Notes under the pieces: model-generated | Database searches by the model: none | The model's input: the letters and a program-made list of their open reading frames with translations, nothing else | Told to the model about the DNA's origin: nothing | Program-made: the position numbers and the translations under genes | Assembly: GCF_030272615.1 (NCBI RefSeq) | Contig: NC_081415.1 | Coordinates: 106,807,254-106,867,253, forward strand | Source of the DNA: Cryptomeria japonica | Lineage: Eukaryota; Streptophyta; Pinopsida; Cupressales; Cupressaceae | DNA: 60,000 bases | Direction of reading: 5' to 3' | Shown here: positions 23,515 to 36,100 of the stretch, in pieces | How positions within the stretch are numbered: the first letter of the stretch is position 1 | Layout of the letters: every line of letters begins with the position of its first letter

Positions 23515-25640
23515 TGGTATTAGAGCACTAAATAAGCTTCTACATGGCATCAAAGTATAGATTTGGCAAACCCCTTCTCAAATTTTGAGGGCTTCTTCTC
23601 TTAGAAGTGTTGCAGGGTCCTAGATTTATTTATTTGTCGATCTATAGGTGGGCAATATTTTTATCATCTTTGGAGAAAAATAGGCATCACCATTATGTTT
23701 GTAGTATCAAAAAACCACAAGAACACATTTCATCTTGATAAAATTTGAGATGTTGAGTTTCTCAGACGATTTCACTTAGGGCATATTTTTCAAGGTGAGT
23801 TACAGAGGTAGCTAAAAAAATTGGGCACTTTGGTACAAAACAAACCTCACCATTATGCATAGTAGGCCTAAGAACCCTAAAAACGCTTGTCACATTGTCA
23901 AATTTTAACACTTCGGCAAAAAAGAGGCAATTTTTTGGGGGACCATAAGATCATATGAAAAAATGTACAACTATATGAATATTGATCACTATACATACCC
24001 ATGGACAAGCATACTAGGCAAGTTTAAAAAAACCCATGGATAGTTTAAAAAAATAATTTTGTAAAATCTCTTTTAAAACTTTTTAAATTTTTTTATCAAA
24101 GTCAAAGGTGCATTTTTTTATAAGGGGGAGGCTTTCTTCTACAAGCCTATGTAAGCATCACATAGGTCATACCTACGTAGGCCTATGTAGGCCTACACAA
24201 GTCAATAGTGGTGGGCCTTATCTTTTTTGGTGGCACCCACTAGTTTTAGCATCAATGCTATATTTAGTAGGTTTCAAATTTTAGCACATGTAGTGACATC
24301 ATTAGTGTCACATCAATGGAATATTTTGCAGAGATTCCTCCATGCTAGTGCCTGGTTGGATTTTTTGCCATGGCATTATCTTGCTACAACACCCACCCAG
24401 TTAGCCTGTTGCACTGATGCCACATTAGCCCCATACGACCAACCATTTGACCAATGCTCTATTTGGATTTGTTGTTATTGTTTCTAGGTTTTTCCCCAGG
24501 TAACCTTTATTTAGTATTTATGTTTCACCTTGTGGTTGATTACTTGACCATTTTGGCTCAGGACTAAAACTTTTTGTTTGCATTGGACGGCTTCTCTTAG
24601 GCTGTTCTAAATGTATTTCTAGCACTTTTCCCTATTTGGGTATTTTGAGCATATTTTTCATGCATTTCTTTATTTGTAGATGCACTGAAATAAAGTGTGA
24701 CTCTAGTGTATAATTTTTGGGCATTTTGCACATTTTGTTGCACCTTATTTTGTACATGCATTATAGTATAAAGTGCCATGGGGGGTTGTCTAGCGCTTTT
24801 GTTTTTCTATCACACCTTTTCTAGTAAGTGTCCCTCCAGAATGATATTGAATCCTAGAGATTCTTGTCCCATTATTTTCTTGTACACATTTAAATTATCC
24901 TTCATACACTTCATGCTAACACATAATTTTAGTGGACCTATCATGTCTCTCCCTTGTCACCATCATGGGGGGTTTCTACTAGTGGTGCTAATGCTTCCTT
25001 GATTTTTCTTTAGAGATAGAAAATATTACATTATAATTTTGTGGAGGCAACCTTCCATCTTCTTTTGTTGGTCAGTTTTCTTTAGAATATTGGTACTTGT
25101 ATTTTAGATTACTATTTTACTCTTGTATGGTTGACTAGTGTCATTATGGTCATTTGTGTAGATTCACATGCCATCTGCATTTTTAACTAATAGATATTTT
25201 TCCTTTGTTTGTTATCTAATTGTTTGAGTAGTGTCGTTGGGGACACTTATATAAATTGTTGTCTTCTTGATCCTGATCATCATCTTGGCTTCAAAGAAGG
25301 GTCTTCATTTAGCACTATGGTACATATATCATTTGACAATTATCTACAACTTCTTTGTGCTTCAAATGATGTTCTTCATGATCCTAATCTTTTGGGACAT
25401 TAATTTGGATGCCTTTTAGTTCTTCATTCCTTTCTTTAGTAGTTCACATTATTTTCATGCATTGTATCTCTTTCTTTTGGAGAGGATTTTTTTTCCATGT
25501 GGTTTTCTCCTTTTCTTTACTTAGAGAGACTCCATTGATTCATACATGGCTACCTACATAGGCCTTTTATTGTCAAGACCAATTTTTGAATTCATGCATT
25601 TAGAGTTTTTTTACTCATCCTAAGTTTCACTTAAGGGGGG

Positions 25641-25965
25641 TGTTAGAGCATTTTAGATATTATTTACTTTTTTAAAACTAATTATTCTTTTTTCTTAAAT
25701 TTACTTAGGAGCACTTGCATCTAGTTTCTTTAGTTGTGCATCTAGTTTAGCTTTTGTGCATCTAATTTAGCTAGAGTTGATATTTTTGTGGCTACTCATT
25801 CTTGCACTTAAGTACTCCTAATTTTAGCTTAGGGAATCTTTGTGCTTTCTTTATAAGAACTTCATTGTATAATTATAATTCATTCAATATTCTCTACTTT
25901 GAGTAACATAACATTCATTTGTGCAGCTCTATTTTGTGGAAGGTGATTTATTTTTTGGGTATGTG
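25641..25965 (+). repeat. 3' LTR of the non-coding copia-type element (end unclear)
   Basis: Shares with the 5' LTR the start, the CTAATTTTAGCTTA-type phrase and the GTGGAAGG phrase near the end. An extra partial duplication of the CATCTAGTTTAGCT unit (25738-25775) is present. Confidence 0.65.
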
Positions 25966-26867
25966 TAGGATCATGGTGGGCCAAACTAGGCCCTTAAGTG
26001 GTGATGAAAATTCAAAAAAAAGGCTAGGCAACTTGACATCAAAATTTGAATAAGTTATCAACATTATTTGAAAAATGTAATAGAATCTGTAGAAAATTGA
26101 ATTTAGTCTCTAAGCTAAAAAATTTGTTTAGCAAAAATTTGAAATTTTGATGCAGTAGTACTAAAATTTCAAGAAAAATACAAGAAGCAGGTGTCTTTTA
26201 ACCACCGTAACCACAATCAAATCGTAATATTTTTATAAGATTTTAGATATAAGTAGAAGACTCATGTCTGGATGTGACACATTTTTTTATAATTTTTTTC
26301 AAAGTAAATTATTAATTCTGAATTTTCTACTACAAATTTTTAAAAATATTAAAAACTCGTATGTTTGACCACTATAACTTGGTCAAAAATTTATGAAATT
26401 CATTTTTTTTAATCCTATTGTATGTGAAGCATAGAGTATGAAACATTTCAGATTCAAAAAATGTGATATTGTTTGAAAGTTGTGGATTTTTTTCAATCAA
26501 CCTATCAATTAGGACTTTATTCATAAATAAAATAGAAAATAAATAATAATTAGCTATTAAATTCAAAATACGGCATAATCTATATTGGTGGAAAGCTAAG
26601 AATCTCCTTAAAACCCCCTTTTCATTTTATCAGTTTTGGGTAAAAAAAAGTCATCAACCACATGGGCGAAGTCAAGAAAAGAAAGGAAAAATCCTAAACA
26701 CATTTTTTATGTCAACTTTCCAGGTTTGGCATACCCTAGCCAAATTCCAAAGCAATCCCGAGGCAAATCCCAAGGCTGCAGATTTTTGTCAAAGGTAACG
26801 GATATCATATATATATCCGTAGGTAACAGATATCCGATATTACAAGATATCTGATATTATCAAATAC
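25966..26867. other. no gene seen
   Basis: AT-rich sequence without domain matches. Near its end short GATATC-containing phrases begin (26798-26868). Confidence 0.4.
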
Positions 26868-27120
26868 TAGATTTTTGTTATTTTATTTTTATTAATATTA
26901 TATAATATATCATATATCATATATCATATAATATATAATATATAATATATTATAATCTCTTATGCAATTATGTATAATTTATAATATATTATATTACTAT
27001 TATGTATAATATTTAAAATATTATTTAATATATAAATATTTATATATATTACTAATACATATAATATAATATACTTAATTATATTAATATATATATTTAG
27101 AAAATTGTATATATCCCATT
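26868..27120. repeat. TA-rich low-complexity tract
   Basis: About 250 bases almost purely A and T, made of TATAATATA-type units; no coding content. Confidence 0.8.
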
Positions 27121-27284
27121 ATAACATTTAATATTAAATAAATTATGTTTCCCTGGATCCATCGTATAATCTCCCTTTGGGACACTCTTTCCCTCTAGCT
27201 ACAAGTTTATCTCTCCTTCTATCCCTAACATCTTGTACACTTATTTGTACCCAACTCTCTCCTCCTATGTATCGTACTTCTAGA

Positions 27285-27842
<558 letters not shown>

Positions 27843-28112
27843 CCTAAATAAGGTATCAGATATCAGATATTATACCAATGAAATTGTTGGTGTCCTATGA
27901 AAAGATTTTGGATATTGAATTGGATATCTGATACCTAGGCCACACAAAAGAGTACAGTGGGCCATTTTGAGCATTCCAATGGTCCCTACATTCTTTTTTT
28001 AGGTGAGAAACACAGGTTTCTAGATAGTAAGAGACAAAATTCTATTTTTTAGACAATCTTTGACACAAATTTGTCATTGGCAATCTTTTTTGAGAATCTT
28101 TGTGGAGTCATA

Positions 28113-30130
28113 ATGGGGAGAAACAATCATTGAAAGCAAAAATGTAAAAGAAAACTTTCAAAAGACCAAATTGAAGCATATAGACAAAGAGATAGAGAAA
28201 GTCATTGGAAGAGAAGACAAGGTATGTCAAATATTGATGAAGGTGAGGCCTTTGATCCACTCATAAGCATTATTTAAGTGAAGGGGAAACTAAATATGCA
28301 AATGTTGAGCATGATATTGAAAATGAAAATTAAAATGTAGAGATTAATATTGAAATTATTTTCAAAATGTACAACATGATATTGAACTTGGAAATGAAAA
28401 TGTGGGAATTGATACTCAAAATGTTCAACATCAAATTGAATATGAAAATGTTGACATTGAAAGTGAAAATATTGGAATTGACATTGAAGGTGAAAATGTT
28501 GAACCTAGTGAACATTATGTATCACCAAAATACATGAGAAATGAAGAACCTTGTGTGGAAGAAAGACAAATTCCAAATTCAAGACCTTCAAGAACCCCAA
28601 AATGGTTCCTTGAAATTGATGAGAACATTATAGACAATCTTGAAGGCAAGAGATCAACTCAAACCATTCAATTGTGGGCTACGCAAATTTTTAAATAATA
28701 TTTTAGCAATAAGACATTGATCGAGCAAAGACAACTTTTTGTATAATTGCTAAAATGCAAATAATGAGACCTTTTCTAGCCAAATTGAATATTCGTGTGA
28801 ACAAGACGACAGAGAAAAATTCTATTATTGTCAAAAATATTTTTAATGATCTCAATTATATTGGAAATAATAGAAAAGAAAAAGATAGGAGAGCTACTCG
28901 GATAGTGATTGCAACCTCCTTAGTAAACCATCATTTGAGAAAGGCTCTCTTTATGAGACAAACTTGTGTTTATTTCATCATAAATTGTAAAACTTTGGAT
29001 AAAGAACTTGCAATAAGAGAAAGAGTAGACGATCCTCTTCAAAATGATACATGGGATTTTGGTGGGAGGCTTCTACATGTTGATAAGAAGCTAACGGATA
29101 ATGTAAAGGAGGAAGTTTAGCAATTTTGGCACTCTAACTCTAGAATATCACCCAATGTAACCAATGTTTTAAAGTTAATAATTTGCAATCGAGACTGCAC
29201 ACCACATCCAAAACATTTCTTAGAATCAACCCAAACAATGTTGTTCAAAATATTTTGTGAAACACATCCAACTTTGCAAATCTCATAAAGGGGCTTTTGA
29301 ATCTATGAAGCCATTTTATTGTATACCTCTTAAGAAATTCGTAATACTTGTTGTTTTATGTACCATATGGAATTTTTAGTGTACCATGAATTATTATTCT
29401 CTATTTGTTCTACTTTGCATACTAACAAAATATTGCAAGAGTGTGGTGAAATGCAACTTCTAAAATCATCAATGGACTTGCTAGATCTCTTTTTATGTCT
29501 TAGAGATCATGGTTGTTTTTTTTATAGAAATGATTGTTTAAATGAGAAGTGCTCACAATGTTGTGGCTTGTCAAAGTTTGTTTCATGTATTGATGAGAGT
29601 AGCGTACATGAATTTGGATAAAATATTGTTGAGAAAAAGAGATATGAGATGATCAAATATACGTTGAAGAGTGGAGGTGAAGGTTCTAGATGCGAATTGG
29701 TTACAAAAAAATGTAGTGTTGCTGATTTTATTTTAGATTTTAAGGAGAATATTTTCTACAAGTATGCAAGGTATACCCATAGACCTCAATGTTTTGATCA
29801 ACAATTCAGGATGTGTAGTAACTCTTTCCTAATTGACACTATTATATAAGTGGTCAATTTTGTAGAAAAAAACACATTGCAACCACAAAATGAGGTACAA
29901 GCTTAGTATTACAATTCCATTCAAATTGGTATTTTTGTCCAAATAACATATAGACATGCCCATGATAACATAGAAGAGGATAGGAAGATAATTAGGGGGT
30001 ATCATCTTTATATGACCGATAATAGATCTCACTCCTCTGAGTATGTGCAACATTGTTTTGAGAATTTTTTTGAGTTCTTGCAGGAAAAAGTTATTGCAGT
30101 GGGATGACATCTCATTGGATCAAATAAATG
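28113..30130 (+). pseudogene. transposase-like gene, copy 1 (truncated)
   Basis: Degraded relative of the gene at 45030-48180. In order: a basic start (DQIEAYRQRDRESHWKRR, about 28170), an acidic tract of repeated E-N-V/I units (about 28320-28510), RTPKWFLEIDENIIDNLEGK, IGNNRKEKDRRATRI, then DPLQNDTWDFGGRLL, CTPHPKHFLESTQT, CLNEKCSQCCG (Cys cluster), QCFDQQFRMCSNSFLI, and a block equal to the first catalytic-like region (here VVNFVEKN, so the expected Asp is Asn), then QPQNEVQA and YHLYMTDNRSHSSEYVQHCF. It ends just after HLIGSNKC, the counterpart of the WSD block of copy 2 (Asp again Asn), where a copia LTR starts. Multiple stops and frameshifts; inactive. I infer common ancestry from the order and wording of these blocks in both copies. 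Confidence 0.7.
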
Positions 30131-31545
30131 TGTTTCAAGTTTGCTCAAAATTAGTTCTTGATGTATTTTCATTGATGTCAACATGCTTTGGTTTTTATTA
30201 GTGATTGGTTGTTATAGTTGATATTGAGTTTCCTGTGCAGTTGTAATGAGAGATTTTCTTCATATATCTTATATATTGTATATCTATTCTTGTGGTTTGT
30301 AAATGTTGTTAAGCAGTGTTTAGAGATTTTATATTTAGGATTTAGTGCTCCATATTGCAATGCTAAGGAAATTGTGTTCTCCAGCATGTGTGACAGTGTT
30401 TGACAATGTTTCTGTGTGAAATGCATGCTTCACATCTCTCCACATTATGATTTCTGGTGTTGCGGTTTTGAAGATAAGTTGATAGTGTCCTTAGCTTCAT
30501 TCTATTCAGTTGGCACATGTTATTGGGCTTCAGAAGAATGGTTTCAAAGTCCAATGTTGATTACTCTAGGTTTGGTTGACCTTGGGTGTTTACACTTTGC
30601 ATTGTTGCTCTAATGATTATTGATCATGTATAATGTGTTTGATGTTTATTTTTTTCTCAGTTAAGATGCATTGTGGTCCACTTTACATTCTTTTCCACTC
30701 TGTGAATGTTTAGTGTCGACCTAATTTAAATTGTGTTGATTAAGATGCTCAGTAAATCTTGGGAGATTTTGCATATGTGAGGATGATATAAAGAGGGGAT
30801 AATTTGTTGAGGATGGTATGCATGTGAAGAGAGAATGGACATGTGTTGTGAAAGAAAGTTAAATACGATGAAGGTGTGTGAAAGAGAATCTATCTCCCTA
30901 ATCAGTTGATGAGTGTTGTTTGAGTTGGTGAAAAGTGTTGCACAATGTGGAATTTCATGTGTTAGCTATAGAAATAGTGAGTTGAAGGTATCTACAGATC
31001 TTACAGTTATATAGTTACATTAGTGCTGGATTATTTCTCTTTTATTCTTCTTCATGTGGGAAATGAGCCCTCTGATAGTGATCCTTTATTTCTTTCCTTT
31101 GGGTAGTGAGCCTTTCTTTATAAAAATCACCTTAACCAGTGTGATCCTAACAAGTGTTGATCTATTGAGAATAGAATTCTCCATGGTTTTTTCCCTGACA
31201 GGGTTTTCCACATAAAATTTGGTATTTCATTGTGGATGGTGTGTTATACTTTTCATGTTTTGTCATGCTCATATATTTTTATGGAATAGGTGATAAAGTT
31301 GAGTTATTGAGGATTTGATTGAAAGAAATATTTTAAGATTTTTTTGTACAACTAATTCACCCTCCCCTCTTAGCTATCTTGTGTGTTGGAACATTCAACA
31401 ACTAGTATCAGAGCTTTGTTTCCTTGGAGAAGAGCTTAATCTTTTGAGGAGATCATGATGGCACACAACCTAACAATCCCTATGTTTGATGGATCTAACT
31501 ATGATTTTCGGAAAGTGAAGATGCAAGGTTATCTAATTTCTTAAT
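30131..31545 (+). mobile_element. copia LTR, primer site and gag stub (third copy of the 1-4.5 kb family)
   Basis: LTR 30131-31400 (about TGTTTCAAGTTTG to ACATTCAACA), with the TTGATGTCAACATG phrase near the start and CACCCTCCCCTCTTAG near the end, as in the LTRs at 610-1836 and 3177-4524. Next comes ACTAGTATCAGAGC (degraded initiator tRNA-Met primer site). A gag start follows at 31455 with TIPMFDGSNYDFRKVKMQGY (F-D-G-S-N-Y motif), cut by a stop after about 30 codons, and the sequence stops matching near 31545. The LTR start lies directly against copy 1 of the transposase-like gene. Confidence 0.75.
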
Positions 31546-32578
31546 GCTTTAACTACTTTCCAATAATTAAATTATCTTATGGTTCATTCCAACAATCTTA
31601 TGGTTAATTCCAACAAGCAGTGAGTATTTTATGTGTTGTGTTAAAATAGAAGAAGAGTTGCGGTGTATGAAGAAAACTAGGTTCTTCAAAGATTAGCCAA
31701 AATCACAAAATGGCAAAGATTAGCCAAAATCACAAATTATAGCGATTTAAGGGAGCTTCAATATTTAAGTAATAAAACTTGGTTTTTGGCAATAACTATA
31801 GAGGGGATTGACACTTTGCTTGATGGATTCCAATATCTCACCTATCCTCCAGTTTATAATCAAACTCATCACAATTTCTATACACCCATTTCTCACCTTC
31901 CTTCTCATGTTTTCCTTCAAATAAATTGCATGAATGCAAACTAGGGTCATAGGGATTTTTAATGGTTTCTTTCTAAATGGTTTTGGGTGACCCAAAGACT
32001 AGGACATCATACTCAATTATGTCATGACCTTCCCTATCAAGTGTGCACTGTCTCTTCCTAAATGAGGGCTATATCTAGAATAGAAAAATGGAGGTTCCCC
32101 TTTTGCATGTTGAGAGGCAAAAATGATCACAGCTTCCTCCTTTCATTTATTTAATTTTTTTCTTTACTTTGGCTCCTCTCTCTTAAATTATATTTCCATT
32201 ATTTTTTCTTTTGTTTTTATTATTATATTTTTTATGGTATCTTAGTTTGAATTTCTTTTAATTTTTAATTTTATTATTTTGAATTATAATATTTAGGTGT
32301 AAATTAATCAATATTATTATCTATTTCCGATGATTTAATTATTTCCTAATTCAAGTACATGTTTACAAAGGAATACCAAGGCTAGTCAATCTACCAATGA
32401 GGTGGGGTAACCTTTCATGGATTAGGCATTACTAATCATGACAAACACTCTCAATTGGGTGGATTAACCAAAGTGAGTCAACCTTCCACAAGTCAAACTA
32501 GGGTACAAAGTTTGAGGTTTTTTCCTAGTATAGATTGCTAGGTATGCCTTGTTGCACCATGAGCACCTACAATTGTGA
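31546..32578. other. no gene seen
   Basis: About 1 kb, AT-rich. A short direct repeat (TTATGGTTCATTCCAACAATC / TTATGGTTAATTCCAACAAG, about 31575-31617) and AAGATTAGCCAAAATCACAAA twice (31690-31740) are present; no domain found. Confidence 0.4.
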
Positions 32579-34065
32579 TGCAGGAGCATCCATGGTCAAC
32601 ATGAGATTCAAATTTAAATTTATCATATTCTTCCTCAAATTTAGAATATTCCTTTTTGGACATGGGGAATGGGAGTCACAACTTGCTTTGACTCAAGAAT
32701 ACTTTCCTTAAAGTTGAACATTCAAAAATAGGAACCCAAGAATGATTTATTAGGCAATTCCATGTTGAGTGGAGGTAATGGCATAGTGGCATGATATTCT
32801 TGGCAAGTTTGGAGGTGGAGGTGACAAAGCATCTAGAAGCTTTGAAGGAAATTTCTAAGTTAGGAATATGCCTTTCCTATGTCTAGATGTGAATTTTTGG
32901 GGTTACCAAAAATGGGTTTTGGTAACTATGGTGGTTAAAAGACAATTTTCAATATTTATTTCAAGATTCCCATTTTAATTTTTTTGGAAGTTTGAAGCGA
33001 AGAAGAAATCTATCAAGATTTGCAGGTTTCAAGATGAAGAAGAAGAAGCAAGAGGAGGTTTTTGTGTGAAGACATGTTGAATCTTGTTTTAGGTTGAAGG
33101 TTTGGAAGCTAGTTTGAAGTAAATGCACACTTGAAGGAAATTTATTTTCTTGAGTAGTTATTATTAGTTGTTGATTTATATCAATTTTATATAAGATTTT
33201 GGAGTAATAATGAAGCTTAAATGCAGCCATACTTTGTCTTCTTTAGATTTTAAGTCAAATAATTGGTAATTTGCATGTGTGGTTTTGGTTGGGACTTTTC
33301 CTTTCTTCATCAATGGTATCAAAGTGGGAGTTCTCAAGTGTGTAAGCAAATTAATGAACCGAATGCAGTTTGCACCAAGACTTGAGAGTTGGATTGTGTG
33401 AGAGATATGTTGCATGTGTACATGTAACCTAAAAGAAGATTTTTTTAGAGGGTTTGAGGAGTTGACATTCTTGGTCTTGTAAAAAAATTACTAAAAGAGA
33501 TAGCTTACAATAATATTTGTGGATATTTTAAGAGGGTTTTGTAAATAGATCGTCAAACATGAGGCAATTTACATGTGTTGTAAGTGGGTTTTGTAAAGAG
33601 ATCACTGAATGTGAGACATTTTATATGTGTGTAAGAGGGTTTTGTAAATAGATCGCCAAATGTGAGGTAGCTCAAATGTTAAAACATGAGTTTTTTTTAA
33701 ACTACCTTGGTTGTCTTATGTAGGAGCATCAATAGTGAAGATGATATTCAAAATTGAATTTGGCATATTCTTCCTCAAATTTGAAATATTCCTTTTTGGA
33801 TGTGGAAAATGGGAGTCACAACTTGTCTTGACTCAAAAATACTTTTCTTAATATGGAAAATTCAAAAGTAAGTGCCCAAGAATGAGCTATAGGGCAAATT
33901 CTATTTAGGGTCCTATTGAGTGGATTTGATGGCATAATGGCATGATATTCCTAGTAAGTTTGGAGGTGGAGGTGACAAAGAATCTAGAAGATTTGAAGGA
34001 AATTTCTAAGTTGGGAAGATGTCTTTATCTTGTTTGGGTGTTATTGAAACCCAAAAATCTAGTAA
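32579..34065 (+). mobile_element. small non-autonomous LTR element (TRIM-like), 3' end lost
   Basis: A 5' LTR starts TGCAGGAGCATCC at 32579 and appears to end near 33312, just before ATGGTATCAAAGTGGG (degraded initiator tRNA-Met primer site, 33313). A second copy of the LTR start, TGTAGGAGCATC, lies at 33719 and matches the first by eye for about 340 bases before breaking off near 34065. The internal region is only about 400 bases and holds a 52-base tandem repeat; it encodes nothing recognisable. Roughly 85% similarity between the two LTR parts suggests an old insertion. Confidence 0.6.
33532..33685 (+). repeat. three-unit tandem repeat, about 52 bp
   Basis: Units start GAGGGTTTTGTAAATAGATC (33532), GTGGGTTTTGTAAAGAGATC (33584) and GAGGGTTTTGTAAATAGATC (33635). 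Confidence 0.85.
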
Positions 34066-34620
34066 CAACACTTAGTACCCCTGGCATACATCAGTCATCA
34101 CCAGGCTTTTGTATTTAAGATGGTGAAAGGTTGAAGCTACAAAAGTTACTATGTCCTAAATCCTATGTGAATAACCCATAGTAGACCCAAGAAAGATCAA
34201 TAAAATGATTTTCATTAAGCAGCATTTTATGTATATATCGGGATAGCTAACCCGATTCAATAAATTAGTACTAAACATGGCTATCAGTATAGTTATACTG
34301 AACATGAATACTGAGTTGCCTATCAGAATAATCCTCAAGGGAAGAATAGAAATACTTTGTAATGCCGATAGAGTAAAGCTATCCCAACACATATTTTGGG
34401 ATAAATCATGTCAAAGTTATATATAAGACCGAGGTAGGTTCAAAAGGCTATCCAGATGGTATAAATCATCTTGATGAAAGAAAGTATAAACAAATGTGTC
34501 ATGCGAGCTCATCAGAATAACTTGTGAAGTCGGAATAACACATAAATGGTGTTCTGGTCAATAAAACTATCCTGATTGTGGAATTATGAACTAAGAAATC
34601 AATACCGAGCAAACCTAATC
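34066..34620. repeat. degenerate tandem-like region with CCCGAT/ATCGGG motifs (left of copia insertion)
   Basis: Repeats phrases such as GGTATAAATCAT, GAACTAAGAAATCAATA and CTATCCYGATTGTG. Its last 90 bases (34535-34620: AAGTCGGAATAACACATA...) resemble 40770-40905 beyond the young copia (AAGTCGAAATAACATATC...), so one degenerate tandem array was split by the insertion. No ORF. Confidence 0.5.
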
Positions 34621-34625
34621 GGAAT

Positions 34626-34944
34626 TGTTAGAGTAAAGTAATTAATTAACTTTGCTCTCCTCTTAAGATTTCTCTTTATGCATACATTAGTCATTTAATA
34701 ATTAATATTTAATTATTAAATGCTCACACCTTAGGGTTAGGTTTTCCTTTTGGTGTTGATCTCCTTTATAAGGATTGATCTCTTGTATTATTCATATTCT
34801 TGATTCATATTTTCTCTGATAATACATCTTTTCTCTTTGTCAGAGCCAAAACCCTTGTATTTGTTCTCTCTCTTTCTCTGTGACAGGTTTCTTGCATGCA
34901 GGTTTCTTTTGGGTTCTGTGGATTTGTATTTCTCAAATCCTACA
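34626..34944 (+). repeat. 5' LTR of the young copia
   Basis: TGTTAGAGTAAAG to AAATCCTACA. TATA-like CTTTATAAGG at about 34764-34773 would start transcription inside the LTR. Confidence 0.95.
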
Positions 34945-36100
34945 TGGTATCAGAGCCAGATCTGCTGCAGCTTGTTCAGACTTTTGAAAGATTTTGAGAT
35001 CCAGGTTTTGGTTGCATCAGATCTGTGTTTGTATTCTGTTTTTTATTTTGGAATAGGGGGTATTTTTTTTCGGTGCACTTTGAGCCCAAACGGACCTCAC
35101 CGTTGAGCTCGTAGCGCCCAAAAACCCCTATTTCCATATAAAATTCGTCCGATTTGGACACAGTTGCACCAGGTGGCAAATTTTTTTTGGCCCCAAGGCC
35201 GTACGGCCCTAGGGCACAAAAACCGAGGCAGAAATATTCAAAAAAATCAAAAAAAATATTTTTAAAAAAGCATTTTTTTATTAAACGCAGGGCGCAGCCA
35301 GTGAAATTGCCTGCGCCGTCGCTAAGCAGCCCAGCGGCCACCCGGCGGCCACCGCCGCCGGCGGTAACCCGCCCACGCGCCGCCCTGCGCTACCCTGCCG
35401 CCTGCGCGCCGCCAGCCGCCCGCGCCCAGCCAGTGCGCTGCCCGCCACCACAACGCCGCCCCTGCGCCGCCGCCCCCTGCACCCGCCCCTGGTCGCCCAG
35501 AGGACCAGGGGCTTTTTTTTTTTAAGCCCTTGAGGGCTTAAAGGGCCTATTTGGGCTTTTTTGGAGCAGTTTTACTAAATCGGGTATAACTCAGGCATTT
35601 TAGCTCGGATTTTCGAATGAAAATAGGCGTTGGAAAGCTGGTTCCGAGCCCGATCTAAAAGATGGAGATTTTGTTTTCTGATTTTTCTGTTTTGTAGTGT
35701 TTTTTGCTAGTCGAAGTCAGAACAAGTTTTTTGCACTCCAAGAGCCATATCTTTTGCATACGGACTCCGTTTTTCGAAAGCGAATAGGCGTCAGAAAGGT
35801 GGTTCTGTGCTCTTTCCAGATCTACAGTCTATTTCATCAGAAAAATATTCAGGTGCTCCAAATTTTGTCTCAACCCGTTATTGCTTTCTATCATTTTCTG
35901 GCTTTCAGTTTGTACTGGGGATTAGTTTTTTGCATTGTGGGGGGGTGTTTTCTCTTGCTTTCTATTATTTACATCAGAAAACCAGAATTTACAAACACCA
36001 ATACAAAAAAATCAAACCCCCTTCTGCATCTTCTGTCTAGTTCTGAAAGACCACTTAATAATAATTAAAAATTCAGAGCAGTTGAGGCACAGTTCACAGG
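34945..36100 (+). other. leader of the young copia with GC-rich island and duplicated motif
   Basis: Untranslated leader from primer site to gag. 35280-35510 is strikingly GC-rich (Pro/Ala/Arg-like in one frame) in an otherwise AT-rich window. Two diverged copies of a 60-base motif follow: 35586-35645 (ending GGCGTTGGAAAGCTGGTTC) and 35746-35805 (ending GGCGTCAGAAAGGTGGTTC). ORFs here have no retroelement domain. Confidence 0.8.

Larger units (their letters stand above)
23163..25965 (+). mobile_element. non-coding copia-type LTR element (LARD-like)
   Basis: 5' LTR 23163-23514 (TGTTAGAGAATTTTAG to AAGTTCAACA), primer site TGGTATTAGAGCAC right after it (initiator tRNA-Met type), about 2.1 kb of internal sequence without any retroelement ORF, polypurine tract AAGGGGGG (25633-25640), and a 3' LTR starting TGTTAGAGCATTTTAG at 25641. 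The 3' LTR matches the 5' LTR to about 25940, then diverges, so its end is lost or altered. The TGTTAGAG start and the G-run are shared with the young copia at 34626, suggesting a related autonomous partner. No clean target duplication was found. Confidence 0.7.

Noticed and set aside
24227-25403. ORFs of 60-86 codons inside the non-coding copia-type element
   Set aside because: Short, unrelated in composition to gag or pol, and not continuous in any frame.
35154-35525. 123-codon Pro/Ala/Arg-rich ORF in the copia leader
   Set aside because: No retroelement or host domain, and it lies in the known untranslated leader; composition comes from the GC-rich island.
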